35,806 nt of DNA from the IMG/VR virus record IMGVR_UViG_3300027973_000013, positions 1 through 35,806 of that record, one strand, 5' to 3'. Shown piece after piece: positions 6,992 to 12,285 of this stretch. The translations under genes were made by a program, and so were the position numbers. This DNA is from a virus. Positions within the stretch are counted from its first letter, which is position 1. Each line of letters opens with the position of its first letter. The notes beneath the pieces were generated by a model. The model was not told where the DNA came from and did not search any database. It saw only the letters and a list, made by a program, of their open reading frames with translations.

Positions 6992-7048
6992 ACATCACCG
7001 GCGCGATTTTGCACCGGCATCAAGTCCAATATTCGAAAGGTTTCCATC

Positions 7049-7222
7049 ATGTTATTTGCCCACATTTTCAACGCGCGCAAGGGTTCCGGTTTTAAATTTG
7101 TGATGTACATCACCGCCACACCGGCGCTGCAAGGCCGACCGATTGAAACCGGTTATTTCTATAGCAAAGTGGCCGCGAAGAAATACGCGGCCGCGAAAAA
7201 CGCGAAGGCTTGGAACTATTAA
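7049..7222 (+). CDS. 57-aa early protein
   Basis: The first gene of the rightward early operon. The ATG at 7049 follows the leader TCGAAAGGT, also used before 7282 and 8110; upstream in-frame starts lie in the repeat region and are rejected. The protein is small and basic (MLFAHIFNARKGSGF, then KVAAKKYAAAKNAKAWNY), with no membrane segment. First-expressed small proteins in lytic phages often act on host targets, but no function can be assigned. Confidence 0.65.
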   Translation: MLFAHIFNARKGSGFKFVMYITATPALQGRPIETGYFYSKVAAKKYAAAKNAKAWNY

Positions 7223-7229
7223 ACAAACC

Positions 7230-7250
7230 CGGCCGGCGCGCAGCCGGCCG
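7230..7250. other. GC-rich hairpin between early genes
   Basis: CGGCCGGC (7230-7237), a GCGCA loop and GCCGGCCG (7243-7250) form a perfect 8-bp stem after the stop codon of the first early gene. No T-run follows, so it is not a standard terminator. It may stabilise or process the mRNA. Confidence 0.6.
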
Positions 7251-7281
7251 TTCATAAACTCAATTAATCGAAAGGTCCATC

Positions 7282-8040
7282 ATGTCAAAAATTCTAGGTT
7301 ATATCGCTTACGAAGGCCCCAGCACAATCGACGGCGCGCCCATTGTCGTTATCGTTAACAAGGTCCACACGGCCAGCAAAAATGATAAAACCGGCGCGAT
7401 TGTGCAAACCTTCATCATCCGGTCCGATATCGCGCCCATGGCCGCGCTGCAGTCCGGCGCGGATGAGTCCATATGCGGCGATTGTGGCCACCGGCCATAT
7501 CTCATTAAAACCGGCGAAAGCGAAGAACCGCCATGCTACGTGCAGGTAGGAAAATCGGTTCAATCGGTTTATCACGCATATAAACGCGGCCGCTACGTGA
7601 AAGCGGACCCGGCCACAATCGCGCGCGCGCTGGCCGATAAGGTCGTGCGAATCGGCACGTATGGCGACCCTTTCGCTGCGCCGGTGCGCATGTGGACCCA
7701 AATAACCCGGTACGCTGCGGGCACGCGCGGTTATTCGCACCAATGGGACCGGCCTGATTTTGACGTGGCCGCATGGGCGCCGCTTGTCATGGCCAGCGCG
7801 GACAATATCGATCAAGCGGCCAAAGCAAACCTTTTAGGCATGCGCGTTTTTCGGGTTTCCGTGGGTGTTGACGTGCAGCCAGGCGAAGCGGTTTGTCCGG
7901 CCAGCGCCGAAGGCGGGCGCCGGTCCACATGTGCCAAATGCACATTGTGTTCGGGCACGTCAATCGCTGCGCGCGATATTGTGATCGCGGACCACGCGGC
8001 CGGGCACGCGCGCCGGGTTATCTCGATTGTCAATGCCTGA
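7282..8040 (+). CDS. Conserved cysteine-rich phage protein, function unknown
   Basis: A 252-aa protein, the only large gene in the early operon. Seven cysteines fall in two groups: ICGDCGHRP (C65, C68) with C85, and C205, C217, C220, C223 (GEAVCPASAEGG then TCAKCTLCSG), which suggests a bound metal or Fe-S cluster. Between them are RIGTYGDP (123-130) and GYSHQW (150-155), conserved-looking blocks reminiscent of a TIM-barrel-like enzyme. I associate it with a widespread phage family of unknown function (I recall it as DUF7227, to be verified). There is no radical-SAM CxxxCxxC motif. The leader TCGAAAGGT lies at 7268-7276. Confidence 0.75.
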   Translation: MSKILGYIAYEGPSTIDGAPIVVIVNKVHTASKNDKTGAIVQTFIIRSDIAPMAALQSGADESICGDCGHRPYLIKTGESEEPPCYVQVGKSVQSVYHAYKRGRYVKADPATIARALADKVVRIGTYGDPFAAPVRMWTQITRYAAGTRGYSHQWDRPDFDVAAWAPLVMASADNIDQAAKANLLGMRVFRVSVGVDVQPGEAVCPASAEGGRRSTCAKCTLCSGTSIAARDIVIADHAAGHARRVISIVNA

Positions 8041-8109
8041 CCTTATGTGGCCGTCACTGGCCGCATCGGGGCGCGCATTGGTGCACGCTATAACCTCGAA
8101 AGGTAAATT

Positions 8110-8334
8110 ATGGACATCATCGACAAAACAAATTTGGCCAGCGCTTATGCGGCCGCATGGCTGGCCGTCAAGGGTCGGCCAGCTACTGTAACCGTTGATC
8201 CGCATGGGTGGTTCACAGTCAATAAGGGAATCGGCGTCACTGAGCGCGTGCGCGCCAGCGCGTTGATCAAGGGGCTGGCCGTGCTGGCTGGCCGCATGGC
8301 CCAGGGCGATGCACAAATTTGTAAAAGGGGTTAA
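8110..8334 (+). CDS. 74-aa early protein
   Basis: A small soluble protein (MDIIDKTNLASAYAAAWLAV, later VTVDPHGWFTVNKG) with leader TCGAAAGGT at 8096-8104. The middle looks beta-hairpin-like and the C-terminal half helical (ASALIKGLAVLAGRMAQGD). I do not recognise a family. It is followed 3 bases later by the next gene, which fits an operon. Confidence 0.65.
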   Translation: MDIIDKTNLASAYAAAWLAVKGRPATVTVDPHGWFTVNKGIGVTERVRASALIKGLAVLAGRMAQGDAQICKRG

Positions 8335-8337
8335 AGC

Positions 8338-8580
8338 ATGAAAACACTAAAATTTAACGTAGGGGACCATGTGGCATTTGCGCGCCACGTGGTCAAACGC
8401 TTGGGGCACGATAAACCCACGGCCGACGCGCGCGGCCACGTGGTGGCCATCGATGGGCCGGTGGTGGCCGTCGATTTTGCGGGCACGTGGGCACCACACG
8501 AAGATGGGGGCACCGTGCGCCACGTGCCCGGCGCGAACCTCACAAAAATTATGGCCAATGGGGTGATATATGACCATTAA
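8338..8580 (+). CDS. 80-aa SH3/KOW-like early protein
   Basis: The segments FNVGDHVAF, GHVVAIDGPVVAVDFAG and a later VRHVPGANLTKI resemble small SH3-like barrels (KOW or hypervirulence-type) that contact nucleic acid or protein. The fold suggestion comes only from the G-D-x-V and G-x-V-x-x-V-D patterns. The coding sequence carries four CACGTG palindromes in 141 bp. It overlaps the next gene by 11 bases. Confidence 0.65.
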   Translation: MKTLKFNVGDHVAFARHVVKRLGHDKPTADARGHVVAIDGPVVAVDFAGTWAPHEDGGTVRHVPGANLTKIMANGVIYDH

Positions 8581-8797
8581 AACCATGCGCGCGCGCTATC
8601 CCGGCCGGTGCGCGGCCACCGGCGCGGCCATTAAACCGGGCGCGTTGATCTACTATGATCCGAAAAGCAAACGCGTTACGCTGGCCCCGGTTTTCAATAC
8701 GGTCACGTTTATGGGTGAGCATGGACCGGCCACGTTTACGCGCAACGCGCGCGGCCGGTGCGAAGATGCCCCATGCTGTGGGTGTTGCACCATATGA
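8570..8797 (+). CDS. 75-aa zinc-ribbon-like early protein
   Basis: RYPGRCAATGAAIKPGALIYY is the start typical of small phage zinc-ribbon proteins, in which a CxxCG knuckle is usual; here the second cysteine is replaced (C14-A-A-T). The C-terminus is cysteine-rich (C64, C69, C70, C72, C73 in RGRCEDAPCCGCC). Metal binding is possible but non-canonical. The stop overlaps the next ATG as ATGA. Confidence 0.65.
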   Translation: MTIKTMRARYPGRCAATGAAIKPGALIYYDPKSKRVTLAPVFNTVTFMGEHGPATFTRNARGRCEDAPCCGCCTI

Positions 8798-8949
8798 CGT
8801 ACTACACCACCAAAGGGGCCGCGCAAGCGCTGGCCGACACCCTGGCCATGCAAGATGCCGACGCATGGCGCTATGAGGTCCACGCAAGCCCACGCGGGTT
8901 CTATGTGGCCGTTTTTGACTTTGACCACTTTTTTTTGGGGAACTTATGA
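8794..8949 (+). CDS. 51-aa early protein
   Basis: Starts MTYYTTKGAAQALADTLA in an ATGA overlap with the previous gene and ends in another ATGA overlap with the next. The pattern of a helix followed by WRYEVHASPRGFYVAVFD suggests a small alpha-beta protein. Starts further upstream in frame (8758) would overlap the previous gene more deeply and are less likely. Function unknown. Confidence 0.6.
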   Translation: MTYYTTKGAAQALADTLAMQDADAWRYEVHASPRGFYVAVFDFDHFFLGNL

Positions 8950-9029
8950 AAGACATTTTCGCAGCCTTGATCATCGCGGCCGCGCTCACTGTGTGCGCGC
9001 TGGCCTATTTTGACGTTCTAGTTAAATGA
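8946..9029 (+). CDS. 27-aa single-span membrane peptide
   Basis: MKDIFAALIIAAALTVCA is a hydrophobic segment followed by a short tail ending DVLVK, a single membrane span. ATGA overlaps at both ends (8946-8949 and 9026-9029) tie it into the operon and support translation. Its role is unknown; very small early membrane peptides in phages can act on the host envelope. Confidence 0.55.
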   Translation: MKDIFAALIIAAALTVCALAYFDVLVK

Positions 9030-9040
9030 AGGACAACACC

Positions 9041-9319
9041 ATGCAAACGATTAAACTAGGGAAAACCCTATACGTCACCATGCGCGACGACATCATGGCG
9101 CACCACGCTAAATGCACCGGTAAACATCGCAAATTGAAATCGAAGGGGGCAGAGTCGCGCCAATACCCGGTCATGGGGGCGATCATGTCAACGGCCGAAT
9201 ACGTGGCCGAATACGAGCGATTGAACGCGAAAAAGAACCTTACCGCGTGGGGCTGGCAGCCCCTGAGCACCACGTTAACCGTGGCCAGCGGAGAGGATGC
9301 ATACCATGAGGATAATTAA
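9041..9319 (+). CDS. 92-aa early protein
   Basis: I chose ATG 9041 because AAGGA (9029-9033) lies 7 bases upstream; the in-frame ATG at 9026 overlaps the previous stop as ATGA but lacks a Shine-Dalgarno. The protein starts MQTIKLGKTLYVTMRDDI, has a basic middle (KCTGKHRKLKSKG) and ends DAYHEDN. There is no known motif. The stop region overlaps the next gene's start at 9306. Confidence 0.65.
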   Translation: MQTIKLGKTLYVTMRDDIMAHHAKCTGKHRKLKSKGAESRQYPVMGAIMSTAEYVAEYERLNAKKNLTAWGWQPLSTTLTVASGEDAYHEDN

Positions 9320-9461
9320 TTTATTGTGGGGGCACCCTGGGGGGTCCAACCCCCGGCCGTGGCAAGTGTGGCGCGGCGATTATCTGCAAGGGTGTTTCCG
9401 CACCCGGGCAGCGGCCCGGGCATTTGTGAAGGGGGGTGGCCATGTTGCACCCAATATTTGA
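9306..9461 (+). CDS. 51-aa early protein, overlapping both neighbours
   Basis: MRIINLLWGHPGGSNPRPWQ continues to a basic helix (RTRAAARAFVKGGG). It overlaps the previous gene by 14 bases and the next (start 9442) by 20 bases. No clear Shine-Dalgarno precedes the ATG, so translation would depend on coupling. Supported mainly by operon fit. Confidence 0.45.
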   Translation: MRIINLLWGHPGGSNPRPWQVWRGDYLQGCFRTRAAARAFVKGGGHVAPNI

Positions 9462-9639
9462 TGACATTCTGCGCCGCTATGCACCGCCGGCCGGGCCGGT
9501 TACGCTGGCCAGCGGCCGGGTGGTGGTCCACACACGCGAGCCCAATGGGGCGCAGCGCGCCACACCCACGCCGGGCGCCTATGCCATGACGCCGGCCGAA
9601 TGGGCCGAATATAAGGGGGCGCGCCATGACCCTAATTGA
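9442..9639 (+). CDS. 65-aa early protein
   Basis: ATG 9442 follows a G-rich Shine-Dalgarno (AAGGGGGG) and is preferred to the GTG at 9436. The protein begins MLHPIFDDILRRYAPPAGPV and ends MTPAEWAEYKGARHDPN, a pattern of short helices around a proline-rich centre. Function unknown. It overlaps the next gene by 14 bases. Confidence 0.6.
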   Translation: MLHPIFDDILRRYAPPAGPVTLASGRVVVHTREPNGAQRATPTPGAYAMTPAEWAEYKGARHDPN

Positions 9640-9847
9640 TTTCTGCGAGACGCCGCGCACCATGGTGGAGATCGAAGCGGAGGGGTTCACCCGCGATCAA
9701 GTCTACGGGGCCGTCAAACGCGGCGAGCTGGTGAACCAAAACCGAAAAGACGCATGGGGGCGCATTAAGCGGGGCGCGGGGCTCTTTACGGTGGCCTGCC
9801 CGGCCCCTGCGTATAATGCCGCGCCATTGGTGGCAGCATGGCGTTGA
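9626..9847 (+). CDS. 73-aa winged-helix-like early protein
   Basis: The N-terminal half (FCETPRTMVEIEAEGFTRD, then QVYGAVKRGELVNQN) has the helix-turn-helix and wing order of a small winged-helix DNA-binding domain: a 'move to next helix' segment, a recognition helix and a basic wing ending KDAWGRIKRG. If so it may regulate phage or host transcription. It resembles small phage winged-helix proteins in general, not one named family. It overlaps the tiny membrane peptide gene at 9838. Confidence 0.6.
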   Translation: MTLIDFCETPRTMVEIEAEGFTRDQVYGAVKRGELVNQNRKDAWGRIKRGAGLFTVACPAPAYNAAPLVAAWR

Positions 9848-9897
9848 TCTGCGCGGTCATATTGGCCGCTATACTGGCGCTGCTGCTGGACCTCTAG
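9838..9897 (+). CDS. 19-aa hydrophobic peptide
   Basis: MALICAVILAAILALLLDL is almost entirely a membrane-spanning helix. It overlaps the preceding gene by 10 bases, is the last reading frame before the operon terminator, and has no strong Shine-Dalgarno. With 8946-9029 it would be the second minimal membrane peptide in this operon. The call is tentative because an open frame this short can arise by chance. Confidence 0.35.
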   Translation: MALICAVILAAILALLLDL

Positions 9898-9915
9898 CAG
9901 TTGCCAACCCTCACA

Positions 9916-9940
9916 GGGCCCCTCGCGGGGCCCTTTTTTT
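9916..9940 (+). terminator. Rho-independent terminator of the early operon
   Basis: GGGCCCC (9916-9922), a TCGC loop, GGGGCCC (9927-9933) and seven T residues (9934-9940). It ends the rightward operon just before the convergent primase-helicase gene. Confidence 0.92.
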
Positions 9941-9969
9941 GTGTCCACGCCGTAGGCGGGGGCACTGTC

Positions 9970-12240
9970 TTATGTCGGTTCTACCATGCGGCGCAAGTCG
10001 CTGCGCGAATACTCTCCCAACTCAGGGGCGCAGAAAACGTGCTTCTTCGTGTCATGGTCGCGTGACTTGATGCGGCCCATGTCAATCCAACCCGCCTCTT
10101 TGAAAGCGTGCAACAACGCGGCCTGGACGACCTTGGTGCCCGTGGGGGCGATGCCTTGCAGCCGGTCGCAAAGCCCATAAAAGGGGCCACCGCAGACCCC
10201 ACGCGAGAATTCACCCGAGCGGCGGCGCATGAGGTCAACCAAAAATGATTCAGCGCCGCTCATGCCATGCTCGACCATGATGGCCTTGGCCTCGGTCATC
10301 GGGGGCGGCGCGTTAGGGTTCCACGCGCTCACGTCCCGGGTGTGGAGGTAATGGGCCACGGCGGCAAACCCGTCCCGGTGCTGGTACCAGTTCCACAAGC
10401 TCACCGCCTGAGCCTCTGGCAGCTTGGCCGCGTCGGCCCATAGGACGAACCAGCGGCGATCCTCTGAGGGCAGCGAGATGGCCACACGCTCATTGGAAAA
10501 CGCAACGACAAACACGCGGTTGAGCGCATAGTAGGGGTGCAAGCCTTTGCGGTTGACCATGAGCAGCTCAGGGGGCGCGGCGATGATGGGTTTTAACGTG
10601 TTCTCAAGCGCGCGGCGGTCCCGGGCCTCGGCCTGGCGTAGCTCGGCGATTTCCATCACTTCGCACTCCAGCGCGTAGCCCCACTGAGAGTTAAGATCTT
10701 CGTTTTTGACCAGCGAGCAGTTGTTTTTGGCCGGTCCACCGATGGCCCAAAAGAACGGGGCAAAGAGGGTATCTTTGCCCGATCCATGGTTGCCACCCAA
10801 AAGGATCGCATGGTTGATCTTATGGGTGGGAAATTGGACCTTGTGGGCCAAGGCGTTGAGCAAATGCTCGCGCTCGAAGCGCTCGGGCACCATGCGCTCG
10901 ACGTGGGCGAGCCACGGGGACACGTCGCCAGCCTTGGGCTCCGGTCGGGCATCGCGCCAGCGGTTGCCGTAGACCAAACCATCGCGGGCGACTAGGACCG
11001 ACTCGCCGGCAGCGTAGGTGATGCCAACCAGTGACTGAGCGCCTTTGGCCTGGCGGTTTTCATCGAATGATGTAGCGGCCTCGATGCGGCGCTTGGTGTT
11101 GTGTATGGACTTGCAATCAATGTGGCGAAACAAGGCGTTAAACGTGCTGCGCGGTAATTCGCGCCGGTCTTGCATATCGAAAAACGCATCATCGGTCTGG
11201 ACGTAAGCAAACCGCACATACCAGTCGGCCTTTTCAACGCGGCCCAGCTCTTTGCGCTCCACCTCGGCGATGACGCGCGCGGCCTCATCGGGGTAATCGG
11301 CGGTGGGGGTCAGTTTGGCGCGCACAGACTCCATGGCCTGAGTTAGCAGTTCATCACGCAAGCCGGGGGTGTGGGCGGGGCCACCTTGGTCGGCCACCCA
11401 CGTCAAAAAGGCGCGGGAGTCGAAGTCAACGCAATGCGAGTGCAGGCAGCAATAGGCGCGGTTTGCGGGCATATAGCGCCCCTCTGGGTTGCCGTCTGTG
11501 TGCTCGGCACCATTGGGGCAGATGACGCCCGCCCAGCCCTCGCCATTGGGCTTGGAGAGCAGCAAACCCTGGCCAGAAAGCCACGCCATCACGTCATCAG
11601 CGCCATCATCTGAGATGCGGATCGGGCGCAAGGTGAGCGAGTCGGGCTCCACTGGTGTGACACCCAAGGCGGCGCAAATGTCACCTAGTGTGTATTCTCT
11701 GTTTGAATCAAACTCCACCAGGCGCGCGGCGAAGTTGTCGCGGCCGGGTTTCAAGTTGACGCTACCAGGCAGTCGGAAGTTGCGCACCGGGTTGCAAGCG
11801 CCGGGGTCGGTGTAGCCCGCCTCGGCGATGGCCTTGATGGCCGCGCTGAACTCGGCCTTGGTCGGCTGATCGCTGAAGGCGTAGCCCCACTGGAACGAGC
11901 CGGGGGACGTCTCCATGATCCAAGTCGGGTCAAGCGGTGGGGTCTTGGACTTGGTGCCAATGTCGTCCAGCATCATCACCAGGATGTATTCGCAGTTCGC
12001 TGCGGACGCTGACACACGCCCGGTCTCAAAGCGGTCGATGACAAAGCTGGCCGTGTTGCCGTACCAGGCTTGATCCGCTTTGATGCGCTTGGGGTCGGGC
12101 AGAAATGCCGGCCAGGTGCATTTGACCGCCCCATCGGCGTGGAGCTGTATCTCGCCGTCTTTCAACTGTGGTTTTTGCCTGACAATCAGCGCTGTCTCGC
12201 CACTTGGGGCTAATTTTGTGATAAATTCCAGGAATTCCAA
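9970..12240 (-). CDS. Primase-helicase (RepB-type primase plus DUF5906 helicase)
   Basis: A 756-aa replicative protein. The N-terminal third resembles RepB-type archaeo-eukaryotic primases, with MLDDIG (91-96), SFQWGYAF (115-122) and NFRLPGSVN (154-162). A zinc-finger-like region follows, C241-N-G-A-E-H with C264/C265, H267, H269, C270. The C-terminal helicase (superfamily 3/D5-like, DUF5906) has Walker A GGNHGSGKDT (482-491), a sensor block RVFVVAFSNE (575-584) and PSEDRRWF (591-598). It should prime and unwind DNA at the fork. The start is TTG at 12240, preceded by a perfect AAAGGAG (12254-12248) at 7-base spacing. The gene converges with the early operon. Confidence 0.88.
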   Translation of the reverse strand: MEFLEFITKLAPSGETALIVRQKPQLKDGEIQLHADGAVKCTWPAFLPDPKRIKADQAWYGNTASFVIDRFETGRVSASAANCEYILVMMLDDIGTKSKTPPLDPTWIMETSPGSFQWGYAFSDQPTKAEFSAAIKAIAEAGYTDPGACNPVRNFRLPGSVNLKPGRDNFAARLVEFDSNREYTLGDICAALGVTPVEPDSLTLRPIRISDDGADDVMAWLSGQGLLLSKPNGEGWAGVICPNGAEHTDGNPEGRYMPANRAYCCLHSHCVDFDSRAFLTWVADQGGPAHTPGLRDELLTQAMESVRAKLTPTADYPDEAARVIAEVERKELGRVEKADWYVRFAYVQTDDAFFDMQDRRELPRSTFNALFRHIDCKSIHNTKRRIEAATSFDENRQAKGAQSLVGITYAAGESVLVARDGLVYGNRWRDARPEPKAGDVSPWLAHVERMVPERFEREHLLNALAHKVQFPTHKINHAILLGGNHGSGKDTLFAPFFWAIGGPAKNNCSLVKNEDLNSQWGYALECEVMEIAELRQAEARDRRALENTLKPIIAAPPELLMVNRKGLHPYYALNRVFVVAFSNERVAISLPSEDRRWFVLWADAAKLPEAQAVSLWNWYQHRDGFAAVAHYLHTRDVSAWNPNAPPPMTEAKAIMVEHGMSGAESFLVDLMRRRSGEFSRGVCGGPFYGLCDRLQGIAPTGTKVVQAALLHAFKEAGWIDMGRIKSRDHDTKKHVFCAPELGEYSRSDLRRMVEPT

Positions 12241-12257
12241 CTTGTTTCTCCTTTAAG

Positions 12258-12285
12258 AGCCCGCCTGCCAGCGGGCTTTTTATTT
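12258..12285 (+). terminator. Rightward terminator between two leftward genes
   Basis: AGCCCGC (12258-12264), a CTGCCA loop, GCGGGCT (12271-12277) and TTTTTATTT read as a terminator on the plus strand, although both flanking genes run leftward. It would block antisense transcription. On the minus strand the same hairpin lies four bases before the AAAGGAG of the primase-helicase gene and could modulate its translation. Confidence 0.7.

Larger units (their letters stand above)
6404..7048. other. Noncoding control region, candidate replication origin
   Basis: This is the largest gene-free stretch, lying between the leftward late operon and the rightward early operon. It holds three clusters reading TGTGGGCAA/TGTGGACAA on the left, three clusters of the reverse complement on the right, an AT-rich core at about 6765-6820, a 14-bp direct repeat pair, a GC-rich dyad with the 10-bp palindrome GGCCCGGGCC at 6507-6516, and a sigma70-type promoter. 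TTGTCCACA differs by one base from the E. coli DnaA box TTATCCACA and matches the actinobacterial-type DnaA box. Iterons flanking an AT-rich segment are typical of theta-type origins. The region could also be the packaging (pac) site or a regulatory switch. Confidence 0.6.

Noticed and set aside
6404-7048. CRISPR-like array
   Set aside because: Repeats are 9 bp, mostly abutting and inverted about a centre; there are no unique spacers of constant length and no cas genes.
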